Below, piece by piece: positions 53,008-63,454 of a DNA stretch of 64,000 nt. Under the pieces are notes generated by a model. The model saw only the letters and a program-made list of their open reading frames with translations. It made no database searches and was not told where the DNA came from. The stretch lies in assembly GCA_012845835.1 (NCBI GenBank), contig JABAKD010000008.1, positions 4,199,767-4,263,766 on the forward strand. The letters run 5' to 3'. Position 1 is the first letter of the stretch. Each line of letters begins with the position of its first letter. Origin of the DNA: Undaria pinnatifida (taxonomy: Eukaryota; Sar; Phaeophyceae; Laminariales; Alariaceae). The translations under genes and the position numbers were made by a program.

Positions 53008-53430
53008 GGTAGTGGTGGGCTCCCACGGGGCTATTACCGCAGACGGAGACCTTAGTATTGAAATAACGCGGCGTCTTCAAAGGGCCTGGGCGTGCTTCCA
53101 GCGGTACAAGATAAAAATTTATGAACGCCCGGGTGTGCGCTTACGGTTGAAGGTGCGGAAGTTGCTGAAAGCTGAGGTGGTCGAGACACTGCTTTACGGT
53201 TGCATGACGCGGAGCCCGAACAAGCCTGACTATGACAGGCTACGACGAGTTCACCACTCCATGCTCCTCCGATGCCTCGGATGGCGGAAACGGAAGCGCG
53301 ACGGCCACACCTATCGTACGCCGACGCGCTTGCCAAGACAGCTTCCGAGAGCATAGAGGCGATAGGGCGCAAACGGACAGGATATTTTATACAATTTTTT
53401 TTCAAGGACGTCAGCTGCGTCAGCCGTGAG
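53008..53430 (+). pseudogene. LINE (non-LTR retrotransposon) ORF2 fragment
   Basis: Reads GAITADGDLSIEITRRL, then KAEVVETLLYGC, then YDRLRRVHHSMLLRCLGW. That is the pattern found after the reverse transcriptase domain of non-LTR retrotransposons (LLYG...W, then R...H...LR). A frameshift near 53310 is needed to continue into LSYADALAKTASESIEAIGR. Both ends are truncated. Confidence 0.75.
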
Positions 53431-53990
53431 TTCGACGAATTTCGGATCAATACTCATCTTTGCAAGCTGCGTTGTTGGTACTTGAAATAATTAATATACT
53501 CTACGTATACGTGGGTGAGTTTTTCCTTAATGGGGAGAGGGGTCATGTTCTTTTGTTGAAAAAAAACATACCAGGTATAATATATGTACTGCTGTACTTG
53601 TACTGTATAGACTACATATTTTGTTCTTCTCCACTAAAATGATGGTTGGTGTTGGTATTTTAAACAATATTTTAACGACGTCAGCCGTGAGTTCGACGAA
53701 TTTCGGGTCAATAACCTCATCTTTGCAAGCTGCGTTGTTGGTACAGTACTTACTTGTAATGTACTATATGGGGGAGTTTTTTAAATATGGGAGGATTATA
53801 CAAGTACATGTAGACTATATAGATAGTCTATATGTTTTGTTTTTTCGTTTTTTCTCCACTATAATATTATTATAATGGTTGGTGTTGTTGGTATTATTGT
53901 TATTTTAGGTGGGGAATTTTGAGCTAGATCTAACATCATATCTATTTTATAAATTTATTACTGCTGTAGTTTCCACTATACTGCTCTACC
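53400..53990 (+). repeat. Composite AT-rich repeat, two units (third at 55575-55900)
   Basis: GACGTCAGC..GTGAGTTCGACGAATTTCG, CTCATCTTTGCAAGCTGCGTTG and a TGTTTT..CTCCACTA..ATGGTTGGTGTTG block repeat at 53404, 53668 and 55578. ATATAGACTAT/ATAGTCTATAT palindromes sit between them. The CATCTTTGCAAGCTG block is shared with family B. Confidence 0.75.
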
Positions 53991-53992
53991 AT

Positions 53993-54420
53993 ATTATAAA
54001 AATTAAAATACAATCCAGCTGTGAGATCGAATATTTTGTCGAAACTCATCTTTGCAAGCTGTGTGTGATACTCCGATCGCGCGTATTACGGGTTGTTGTG
54101 TGTCCTCATTAAGGATATAGGTCGGCGACTCCCCTTGCAACTACAGTGTAGCTATCAAGGGTCAACATGGTGATGTTCTAAGGCAGTCTGTGCGCGGAAA
54201 CTATAAAACCCGTTTCTGAGGGGGACAAAATCTGACAGCTGTGGAAGGAAATGCATCATCAGTTTATCAAGTGAATCCTGTAAGTCGAATAACCGGTGAG
54301 GGGAGGGCGGAGTTTTGAAGGACGTGGGGGCCTGATTTTGATCAAAAGGGGGGCGGGAGGGGGGGAGGGGGGGGAGGGGACGGGTGGGGCAGGTCAATTT
54401 GTGCGTGGAAACTATAAATA
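53993..54420 (+). repeat. Family B repeat, copy 7
   Basis: Complete copy from ATATTATAAAAATTAAAATA to the G-rich tail and a GCGTGGAAACTATAAAT module. Confidence 0.85.
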
Positions 54421-55320
54421 TTTCTTGTGGGGGAGGGGGAGGAATGTGGCGGGGGGGGGCGGGGGCGGGGGGGGAGGTCTTTAGGTCGCATAGATGTAGG
54501 GGTTTGCTATACGCGTGGTGCTAGGTCTAGGCGATGGTGCGGGTGGTGGGTGGAAGGAGGGGGCGTTGGGGACGGGGGTGGGTGGGAATTGCAGCAGCGG
54601 CATGGACGGCTCTGAAACAATAACGAAGCGATATCCAGGGCGTGGAAGCGTCTATTACTCTGGCGGATTTCGATATTAGGTGGGGCGTTTAAGCAAGAGG
54701 AAGCGAGGGAAGAAAAGAAAAAAAAAAAAAAAAGCGGGGGGGGGGGGGGGTTGGGGCGGGGGGGTTTCAAGAGGTTTAGGTCACATATAATATTAAAATC
54801 AAGGATTTGGTCGACACTGATGTTCGCAACATTGTGCGTGATCCTCCGATCGCGCGTATTAATCATATATGTAGGGGCCTACTGTACGCGCGGTGCTGGT
54901 TCTAGGCGATCGTGCGGGGTGTGGGGAACGAGGGGGCGTTGGAGGGGGGGAGGGGGGATGAATGAAAGCTACGTCATGGATGGCTAGAAAGATAATGACG
55001 TGATATCAATGGCTTATTAGTGTTTATTACTCTGGCCGATTTCGATTGTAAGTGGGGCGTTTGAACGAACTGGGCGGGGAACAAAGGGGGGGGGGAGATG
55101 AGTTGGAGCTAAGGCATGGATGGCTAGATGGATAATGAGATGATATCAGCTGGCTGGTAGTGTTTACTACTCTGGCAGATAGATTTTGATTTCAGTTGGT
55201 ACGTTTAAACAAGAGGGATCGGGGGGGGCGGGGGGCGGGGGAGCGAGCATTTCAGTATGTGCGCGGAAACTATAAACCCTTGAAGGGGACGAATCTGACG
55301 GTTGCAGCAAGAAGACACCC
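54421..55320 (+). repeat. G-run-rich composite of about 250-base modules
   Basis: Three degenerate modules share GGTGCTGGTTCTAGGCGAT or GGTGCTAGGTCTAGGCGAT, CATGGATGG, TATTACTCTGGC and GGGGCGTTT. They are separated by G-runs of 8-20. A GCGCGGAAACTATAAACCC tail module closes the block. Confidence 0.7.
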
Positions 55321-55499
55321 CTTTATATCACCCGCCTGACTGCTCTACCATATGTATGGTAGGTGGTTTATCTTGTTTTTTCTCCGTTTTACTATCGGAA
55401 GGAGTACGAATATTATACCGTAGTGTATTTTGCTAGTTATCAAATATATGTTAATACTTATACGGCATTCGAGAATAAAGTCGGCTACTCCCCCCCCCT

Positions 55500-55570
55500 C
55501 AAAAAAAAAAAACTTTGCGGGACATGAACCCACGGTTCCAAATTGACACGCTGTCACTCTAACATTTTAT
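55500..55570 (-). repeat. Family U tRNA-like fragment, copy 1
   Basis: The minus strand reads GTGACAGCGTGTCAATTTGG, then GTGGGTTCATGTCCCGC, then a T-run: a tRNA 3'-half-like arrangement with terminator-like T stretch. Confidence 0.55.
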
Positions 55571-55577
55571 AAAATAT

Positions 55578-55900
55578 TTCCAGGACGTCAGCCGTGCGTT
55601 CGACGAATTTCGGGTCAATATACTCATTTTTTCAAGCTGCTTGCGTTGGACTTCTTGTAAAATATACGATGTCTGGGTAAGTTTTTTTCTAAATGGGAGG
55701 GGTCCTATTATTTTGTTAAAAAAATGTTTTTCTCCGATACTACTATTGTATAATGATTGGTGTCGGTATTTTTACTTTTTTAGGCACCTCCTGGGGAATT
55801 TTGAACTAGATCTAGAACTAGATATAACATAACCTATTCTATAATTTTATTTCTGTAGTTACCACTATAGACTACTGCTCTATCATATGTATGGTGGATG
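55578..55900 (+). repeat. Composite AT-rich repeat, third unit
   Basis: See 53400-53990; same block order, including GGGGAATTTTGAACTAGATCT. Confidence 0.75.
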
Positions 55901-56111
55901 GTTTGCGGATGGATGTGACTTGGTCAGGGTTGTTGGGTACTTGTGGTTAAGTGCGTAGGTACGTTTTCTCTACCTGGGGGTGGTCTTATTTTGTTTTTTG
56001 CACTTGCAGTGGGGGGTTTTGGTATATACTTCGAAGTATCTCGGGAGTATGAAGACAGTAGTAGAGTGATGCACGAAGTGATGTAATAGATATCATGTAA
56101 AAGTCCCACAC

Positions 56112-56195
56112 CCTGAAGAAAAAAAAAAAAAAATCTGTCTGTGAGACTCGAACCCACGTTCTCCCAAATTGATCCGCTGTCACCGTCACATTTTC
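56112..56195 (-). repeat. Family U tRNA-like fragment, copy 2
   Basis: The minus strand reads GTGACAGCGGATCAATTTGG, GTGGGTTCGAGTCTCAC (good B box), then a T-run of about 14. Confidence 0.6.
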
Positions 56196-56224
56196 ACTAC
56201 GGATGTTTGGGGAGCTTGTTGGGG

Positions 56225-56470
56225 GTAAGGGCGACTCAGGGGGGCAAGAGAAGGACTGAATGGCTCATCTGAAGGAGGATATGTCGGTCTTTGGAATGAA
56301 ATTCGAAGGGTGGCGAAAGGCTGCTCAGAAGGCAGGCAGATGGTTTCGACGAGTAGATGAGGGAGCCGAGTTGTTCATGCGGAATTGGCATGAAACGGAT
56401 AGACGCAAAGCTGCAGAGCGACGCGCCAAGGCTGCGGCAGCGCCATCCACCGTCGACATCTCTAAGCGGC
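56225..56470 (+). pseudogene. LINE ORF2 C-terminal remnant
   Basis: HLKEDMSVFGMKFEGWRKAA, QKAGRWFRRVDEGAELFM and RNWHETDRRKAAERRAKAAA resemble the Trp-rich tail of non-LTR retrotransposon ORF2 proteins. A stop codon directly before the ATG at 56260 and a GGKRRT peptide in another frame suggest a frameshift. It could be the 3' part of the same insertion as 53008-53430, split by later repeats, but that is inference. Confidence 0.5.
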
Positions 56471-56600
56471 CGGGGGGAGGGGAGAGGGGCGGAGGAGGGA
56501 GGGGGGATGGGGGGAGGGGGAAGGGGGGGAGGGGCGAGGGGGGAGAGGGGAGGGGGGGGGGGGGAGGGGAGAAGGGCGGGGGGGGGGGGGAAGGTCGTCA
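56471..56600 (+). repeat. Polypurine G-rich tract
   Basis: GGGGA-type runs for about 130 bases, with many G-runs of four or more. Confidence 0.9.
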
Positions 56601-56639
56601 TGCCCAAGAGACTCAAGTCTGGGTCTGGCCATCATCGTC

Positions 56640-57285
56640 TTGAAATTTGTGGGCCTTCCAATGGCCGGCACAAGATAGCGCGAGACTGCCCTGACTTCTT
56701 CGCCATGTTGCGTTCTCTCCATTGATGATGCACTTGATACCCTCTATGAGCCCAATGCCGTCTTTAGTGACTTCATAGGGTCTGCTAGTATGACCTTTTT
56801 TCTCTTTCCTTTCCTTGCTTCCTCTTCTTGTATTTTCTTGTTTTTCTTGTCTCTTCTTTTCTTTCCTTTCCTTTTTCGTTTTTTCGCTTTCTTGTTTTTT
56901 CTTTCCTTTCCTTTATCTTCTGTTCTTTTCTTTTTTTCCAGTTGACTTGCGTCTGTCGTGCGTATTCGTAGTGATAGGTACTACATGCAATATATACGTG
57001 GTAGAGTCTTTCTTGGGTGGCAAGCGGTATAGTCGTTTTTTTTCAGGCGCGAGTAGTGAGACGTATGCACCGGTATGGACCTGGCACATCTTAGGCTGAC
57101 TCCCGATTTCACTTTTATATGATTCGGGTGGAGGCATGAATTGCGTCAGCTGTGATATATGCGTGTACCACCTTTGGTTTCTTTGTGTTTTTCCCTGGGG
57201 TAATTCTCAGCTACAGAGAGACTGGAGCCTGTCCTGTGACCACGGACTTGATTATGCGAGTTAATGTGAGAACAACAACAACAAT
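56640..57285 (+). repeat. Family S long repeat, copy 2
   Basis: Matches the reverse complement of 41490-42240 through a polypyrimidine tract (56800-56940) to GACTTGATTATGCGAGTTAA. It is directly followed by a (CAA)n tail. Confidence 0.8.

Positions 57286-57362
<77 letters not shown>
57272..57362 (+). repeat. (CAA)n microsatellite, about 29 units
   Basis: Nearly perfect AAC/CAA units at the end of family S copy 2, with one AAT interruption near the start. Poly-Thr and poly-Cys frames across it are artefacts. Confidence 0.95.
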
Positions 57363-57363
<1 letters not shown>

Positions 57364-57411
57364 ACGAGCCCAATAAGTACCGGCACTTGGCACGCCACTA
57401 TTTTAATACTA

Positions 57412-57594
57412 GGAATATGGTTGCTACAGCAGCAGTTGAAAAGACACAAGAAAGAGATTGCAGGTGGTGTCGCACACAACGCGAGTTGGACAGACCATAT
57501 GGCAAACATGCCGCACGCGGATGCAGGCGATTTCAACGATGACGAATATGATATTCGGTCAGCCGTTTTTTTGGCTTACGACAAACAACCCATC
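57412..57594 (+). other. Unidentified coding-like fragment
   Basis: A frame without its own start reads QQQLKRHKKEIAGGVAHNAS and HADAGDFNDDEYDIRSAVFL before a TGA. The mix of charged and hydrophobic residues looks protein-like; possibly a transposase piece. Confidence 0.2.
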
Positions 57595-58084
57595 TGACGT
57601 TAACGGTCCTTTGGTTATGCATCACAGAGGCCACAGCACAACATCGACCTTGCGTCTACTTGTCACCAACAAATGCAACGCTTTGGTCGCCCGGGGTGGC
57701 CCGCTACTTAGTGCTGGCCCTCTACTTTTAGTGCTACTTCAGTAGCGCGTGCGCTCCCCGTGGGACAGTCGTGGGTCGCTCATGGGTCACCCACGGATGA
57801 ACCAAGGGAGAGCCATCGGTCGGCCATGGGCGCCCATGGGTATCACGTATCAGCACAGCAGATACTTTTCTGTTGTTGTTATTGCGCGTCTGTCTCGAAG
57901 GTGTGGTGTGGTCAAGCCTCTCGCATGGAGTAAGCAGAGCTGTACAGCATACGATGCAGGTGCCGGTTTTGTGACCAAGATTCAAGTACACGGGTGTATA
58001 GACTATACAGCAGCAGCGCACAGTATCATATTTACTACACGGCAGTTACTATCGACGTTCTCCGTGGGTCGTCGTGCGAGCGCG

Positions 58085-58220
58085 TAAAGCGCTCTCAGCT
58101 CTTGGAGCGGTACGCCTGATGCTCATCCTTTGCCACCATGTTGTTAGCGTGTTTAGAGCGCTCCCAACTCTTGGCGTGACGTCTGGCCCCCATCCTTACC
58201 CACAATGTTGTTAACATTTT
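58085..58220 (-). repeat. 63-base tandem repeat, two units
   Basis: On the minus strand, units of AACAAC/ATTGTGGGTAAGGATG and AACAACATGGTGGCAAAGGATG type repeat once. Each could encode a 21-residue unit (VNNIVGKDGGQTS and ANNMVAKDEHQAY), but in different frames. Confidence 0.55.
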
Positions 58221-58407
58221 TAGCATTGCGCGAGACGGCGACCGACGGCCTGGCCGCCGGCAAAGCCCCCTTAGTGTCGAGTATAATTTCACGCCCCCCG
58301 AAAGTCGATTTGGTACTGAAAATAAGTAAGTACGAGGCATTGCAGCAAATTACGTACTGTTTCCGCACAACCCCCCAAAAGCTCAGGCCGCTTTTGGAGT
58401 CAGACCG

Positions 58408-58680
58408 GTGCTAATGGCAAGGCGATGTTTAGCAACAAAGTTTAACTTTCTCAAGATACCTAGACCAAAAAATTCCTGGGCGGTTGTCTATCGGCCCGAT
58501 TTTTTTCATTGTTTTGCTGGAACTTTCCAATTTTCCGGAAACAAAGAAAGGATTTCTGGCGGCGATCCCTTCTCAAGCAGATCTTGGATTAAAAGCGACG
58601 AGATTTCTTGTCCTCACACTTCGCTTGACGAAATCAACGACAGTATCGTGAGAACTGAACGTGGCGAGCTCGTTGTGTAA
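58408..58680 (+). other. Unidentified 90-codon open frame
   Basis: Protein-like sequence (RPKNSWAVVYRPDFFHCFAG, EISCPHTSLDEINDSIVRTE) ending in TAA, without recognised domain, repeat or splice support. Confidence 0.2.
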
Positions 58681-58854
58681 GGGCTCCGACCCACCCTTGG
58701 TGTGCAGTGCTCACACTACGAGTCTGTGTTAACGACCTTCAGCCCAATCTGTTTCCAGGAAATTCTTCGATTCCATACTATGTTATAGATACTATACAGG
58801 CTAAAACACGCAGGGTGGTGGTCGAAGAGGAGGAGGAGGCAGGAGGCAACGCTA

Positions 58855-58945
58855 ACCCCGAGCAGAACCCTAACCCCTACCGGATCAGAACTGTAAACCT
58901 GATCCTAAGGTTATAACCCCAACCCTGATCCTAAGGTTATAACCC
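58855..58945 (+). repeat. Telomere-like CCCTAA words and a 23-base duplication
   Basis: AACCCTAACCCCTA is followed by two copies of CCTGATCCTAAGGTTATAAC. Confidence 0.7.
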
Positions 58946-58959
58946 GCACGGTATGGAGT

Positions 58960-59998
58960 GACCGTGCTTGGATGCTTTGGCTTGTGAAGTGCGGCCGTCC
59001 GGGATGCTGTATTTTGGCCGTCGTGGTGGATGCTGTGCTTTGGCAGTCGTGGAGGCTGTACTCTGAAAAAGCGCACCACCCCGAAGCATTTTCGAGTATA
59101 AAACCCACTAATTTGTCTTGTGCACACTACCACCAGTGATGTGTGGTGGGCGCTGACCAAGCTGTTGTTAAAAGTACTGCAGCCGGCTGGTGTGTGAAAA
59201 ACAGAGACGAAAACTCTCAATCGTCTCCCAACGGGCAAAACATAGAATTTTGAGAGTATTTAACGAAAGACCACAGCACGGTGCGGGCACCCTCTCGCGC
59301 CCTAGAGCATAGATCAACGTGAACTCTTCGGCGCTACCTACACTCGCCTACACTCGTGTGGCCTTGTCCGAAACGATGACGGCTGGTCAGACAAAAAAGA
59401 AAATAATATTTATGGCTTCTTCCCCACGGTGACGTTCTCTTCAGCACATGAAAAAAAACAAAATGTCAGGAAAAACTTTTTTGCTAAACTATCGCCTTGC
59501 CATCAGTCACGGGCTTAGAACCTGAAGCTTGCAGACGCCTTTTATGCGCCCTTAAAAAACCGCTGTGTTGACGATTTTTTTCGTCGGAAATTTTGGCTCT
59601 GAGGCGGCCCAAATGTCCCCCCACAGATAGCTGTCGGAAAAAAAGAAAAAGAAGAAGAGAAAGAAAAAAACGTTCGATAACGGTTTGGTTGCTGGGGAGC
59701 GTAGAAAACGTGTGCAAAGAGCTCATTTAGGGTCTAACTCCCAAAAATGGCGCGAAAATTGGAGACTCTCTGGAATATTGTTGCACGCTTAGCGTAAACC
59801 GGCTTGTTTGTATCAGAGTACAGTCGTGTGGTCCCTCTCATCAGTGCGGTGCCTAGGCAAACGACGACAACCGCACTAAAGTGGAACCCCGTACTATCCC
59901 GGGATGGTGCTGTACATTAAATTGCAGTATCCCGGGATATATATGGGCATTCGATAGAGGTAGAAGTTTGTGGCTAAATTAAATACACACGCATCCGT
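58960..59998. other. Stretch with nothing recognised
   Basis: No gene or family found. GCACTAAAGTGG-type words near 59873 also occur in the tandem repeat at 62195. Confidence 0.4.
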
Positions 59999-60208
59999 AT
60001 ACAACTATAGCTTGCGCTGCCGGGGTTGTAATGAAGACCACTGATAGGGACAGCTTACGCTATACCTACAATAATGGGACCCGAAGGGTGCGCCAGCTAG
60101 CGTTGGGCTGCGAAAGCAACTGAGTTAAATCGACACACGACGCGTATGAAAATACGTGGAAGAGTGGTGAGCTAAAGCTTTATTTTTCCCCATCCGCCGG
60201 AGGATAAA

Positions 60209-60250
<42 letters not shown>
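59999..60250 (+). repeat. Family D repeat, copy 4 with (TAA)14 tail
   Basis: Body nearly identical to 14893-15105; the tail after GGAGGATAAAA is about 14 TAA units. Confidence 0.88.
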
Positions 60251-60891
60251 TTCGTATTTTCCGAATGACGGGGCTCGCTCACCTAAAATGCTCGGAATGT
60301 GCAGTTCTTGTTCGCAATATGACGTCAGTGTTACCCACAATACGAAGAATACGAACTCAAGTAAAATGACCCAATTTAATGTGCAAGCTGAACTCACACG
60401 GCCGCGGGTATCCACTCAACTACGGCATAGAGTTCCCCCGTTCCCACAGCTAACCAAACTCGCGGCTACAAACTACAGCGGTTGGGCGGCTGCACCGTAC
60501 GAACCGCACGGTAATCGTGAGCACAGACGAACGCGCTTGCTGTCTGGAGTGCTGTCAGAGTAACGACCCGCGGGCACGCAGTAAAAAAAGAGCAATCGAA
60601 CCAAAACCACCTTACAAATATCAATGAGCCCCGTCTTCCCGGGTTATTTGACAGGTTGCAGCGCAGCTACGACGCCCGTGCCTGAAAATTGAAAATTGCG
60701 GGGGGTCGTTCCCCATGAAGGGTATGCAACTCTACCAACTCTACCAAAATCAGTGACGTAAGTAACATGTAGTACTACTGCCTCGTAAAAAAACCCTGAA
60801 AAAAGACGATCGGTGCTCTGGTGATGATGGTGTGCGTGCGGGTCGTGGGTCTCCGTGTGCCATCCTCCTGCTGTGCTTCTCCATGGCCGCC
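60251..60891. other. Stretch with nothing recognised
   Basis: No gene or repeat family recognised. Confidence 0.4.
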
Positions 60892-61019
60892 TCATCGCCT
60901 TAGCTCACTCGGCCCGCTCATTCGCACGTGCTCTCGTTGACACTCGATGCCAGTCGGTTTCCGTTCTCCCCCGTCCCCAAAAAAAAAATGCCCCTCGCAG
61001 CTTGCGGTGCTGATCTGAA
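60892..61019 (-). repeat. Family E repeat, copy 3
   Basis: Reverse-complement match to 17805-17935 (AGCTCACTCGGCCCGCTC, TCGTTGACACTCGAT, GCAGCTTGCGGTGCTGATCT). Confidence 0.75.
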
Positions 61020-61574
61020 AAACAAAAGTTCTCGTTCAGGGAGAGTTCAACCCGTCTCTTCCCCGCCCTTCGACGATCAGTCGCCCTCCTCCTTCGTCGT
61101 CGAATCCGGCCTCCTGCCGGCGCTGTTTCCTCCACTCGAACCAAGACTGCGCCGTAGTGTGGCTCGTGGTGGCGCCTGCCTCCGCGCACGAGCATCCCGA
61201 TTAAGCATTGCTGCTCCGCCGCTGCTGCCTAAAAGACGCGCAAATCGTGGGTGACCATGCCTAAGGCACCACGTACGACCCATCTCTACCGCCACGCCTA
61301 AGCCTCGCTGCCACACGCAGCAGCAAGAAGGTATCACTCCTTGAGGGTGAGTCCGGCCTTACACCCGCCAGAAAGACCCCCCCCACTCGCTACAAGCCTG
61401 CTAGGGCATGCCTCTCGCAGCATGCCTTACCGAGGCGGCAAGGGGAACGGAGTATATCTAGCTAGGCCGTAGGATTGTTAGTCGGGTTCGAATTTCGTTC
61501 TAATCAAAATCGTTTTGACGCGTGGTACTAGTAACTGGTATTAAAAGTATGATATAATACAATAGAGGTAGTAG
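61020..61574. other. GC-rich stretch, nothing recognised
   Basis: Open frames in both directions (60928-61254 and 61077-61337) are Arg/Ala-rich and have no domain. Confidence 0.4.
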
Positions 61575-62130
61575 CAGTTTTCGTCTGAAGTGGTTTCTGA
61601 GTAATGGCGGGGCTCCCTAACCCCAAATCGCCGGAAGAATCTTACTACGGTAGCCTCCCCAACTTTTCTTTAACGAAATCGCCGGTTTTTGAAACCAGCT
61701 CCCGGCCGTATCTCCCGAAAGACGGTGCCCCTTGCCGCCCCGACGTCGTCGTTCGATAGACCTTTGCAAGCATGAAAATGTTTGAGGATGCTTTTTTCAT
61801 TGCACCCTTCCTCGTGTCTAGCAGGCATGAAACGTTCGTTAAAGAAAAAATCGCAGGTTTTGGGGGGGGGCTATCGTGGTAAGAATCAGTCGGAAATAGG
61901 TTATTTTTTTGGCAATGATTCGAGATCGTTGTATGCCTAGGCCATGGGATTTTCCATCCGGTATACAGGTTGGAGCGGTTTTATTTTTCTCCCGAATCAG
62001 GTTTTGGGAGAGATTATGTCTTAACCCCTTTAGAGCCCCAAAACCCCTCTCTATACTAAATTCAAGTAAATTTATTTGTCAAAAAGAAAGGGTTTCCGGT
62101 AGTGAAGACGTTCAGCTCCTAAAGTGAGGA
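61575..62130 (+). repeat. Family Q repeat, copy 3, interrupted by a family V element
   Basis: The left part (TCTGAAGTGGTTTCTGAGTA, GGCGGGGCTCCCTAACCCC) and right part (AGGCCATGGGATTTTCCATC, GCGGTTTTATTTTTCTCCCG) align with copies 1 and 2; the middle is family V. Confidence 0.75.
61635..61890. mobile_element. Family V MITE-like element, copy 2, nested in family Q
   Basis: Inverted relative to 38985-39233. The ends CTTACTACGGTAGCCTCCCC and GGGGGGGCTATCGTGGTAAG form the terminal inverted repeats. Confidence 0.78.
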
Positions 62131-62194
62131 ACCCCAGGAAAAAAAGGGTTCACCCCTTTCGTGCGTAGCATTGGTCTCTGTGACAAGCGATTCC

Positions 62195-62270
62195 CACCGC
62201 ACTAAAGTGGGACACCGCACTGAAGCGGGACACCGCACTAAAGGGTGCCGCACTAGCGCGGGACCATGGC
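62195..62270 (+). repeat. 18-base tandem repeat, four units
   Basis: Units of CACCGCACTAAAGTGGGA type with substitutions. Confidence 0.85.
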
Positions 62271-62517
62271 AGTACAAGGGAATGCGCCCCCCGTGTATGT
62301 TTAGATTCAGTACCGCTCCACAAACGCCAGATCTACGGGCTGTTACGGTTTTCTTGTCGTCGTACCTCATAGCCCCAGATTTCCTGCGTTCAATCTTCCT
62401 CGCGATTACCAGATTGAACAAGCTTTTCCCTTCAGAGGTGAGCCAAAACAAACCCAAAGATGTGGTACGAGTACCCACGGTGCGTGTAAACGGTGTACCT
62501 AGAAAGCTAGCCCACAG

Positions 62518-62563
62518 CAGGCAGTCCAAATGAGGGTGACAGGCAGTCCAAATGAGGGTGACG
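62518..62563 (+). repeat. 22-base tandem duplication
   Basis: GGCAGTCCAAATGAGGGTGA occurs twice in direct succession. Confidence 0.9.
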
Positions 62564-62631
62564 CAAGAAAATGGGGCATTCTTCGGCCAAACCCAGTATC
62601 TCAGCAGTAGGTAGCAGCAGCAACAACACTG

Positions 62632-62632
62632 C

Positions 62633-62668
<36 letters not shown>

Positions 62669-62670
62669 CG
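62632..62670 (+). repeat. (CAG)n microsatellite, about 12 units
   Basis: Uninterrupted AGC/CAG units; the reverse strand gives an artefactual poly-Cys frame. Confidence 0.95.
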
Positions 62671-63202
62671 GCGAAGACAGACAGATGTGAACGCCAGACG
62701 TAAAAGCGTTCAAATTAGCTAGCCAAGAGCTAAACGAGACAGAATTAGCCACCGGGCAAGTAACCGGGCAAATAACACCGACCAGCCCAAACGAGTTTAT
62801 AGTTTAGTTAAGTTGGACAAAAATCGACTAAAAATCAAAGAAAAAAAAACTAGCGCCGCAGGGGGGAAGCAACAGGGCAAGTAACAACGAACAGCCAAAA
62901 AGCGTGTACAGTTAGACCTACGAGCAGTGCTTGTGTACCGTCGGGTGTCTGGTACGGTAAGGCAAGATACTCTTGCTGGAACTGCTGCGGGTATGTACGA
63001 GTAGAGCACGAGAGGTATTGAAAAGCGAGTGATGGCAGCCTGTACGCATCCCCCGCTGTACTGAAAAGATGGGTTTTTTGCCTTGCCAGGCCAAAGAAAA
63101 AAAGGCCTCGGTCGCTTCCCTCCCTCTTCCTTGCGTCCTTAAAAGCAGGGCATGCCGCGAGAGATTGGTATTGGCGGACATCTTTGTAGTAGACAATTAT
63201 TA
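62671..63202. other. Stretch with nothing recognised
   Basis: Short related words (CCGGGCAAGTAACCGGGCAA, AGGGCAAGTAACAACGAACAGCC versus CACCGACCAGCCC) hint at an old internal duplication. Confidence 0.4.
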
Positions 63203-63318
63203 GGTAAGCAACTGAGTTAAATCGACACACGACGCGTATGAAAATACGTGGAAGTGTGGTGAGCTAAAGCTTTATTTTTCCCAATCCGCCGGAGGATGAA
63301 AAAAAATAATAATAATTA
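63203..63318 (+). repeat. Family D repeat, copy 5 (3' half)
   Basis: Begins at GCAACTGAGTTAAATCGACA and ends at GGAGGATG followed by A-run and three TAA-like units. Confidence 0.85.
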
Positions 63319-63454
63319 GGTAAGGTATAATAGGTGCACCATTTTTTTTCCGAGGCTCTTTCTCTTGGCCCATTCCCAACTCCTAAAAAATATTCCTAGT
63401 GTAACTTCAAGTGTTTTGTCCCCACGTCGGGAGTGCGGTGCTAATAGATATATG

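Noticed and set aside
57146-57376. Poly-Cys, poly-Val and poly-Thr frames
   Set aside because: Artefacts of the CAA microsatellite.
62632-62670. CRISPR-like array or coding poly-Gln
   Set aside because: Plain CAG microsatellite without spacers or an extended frame.
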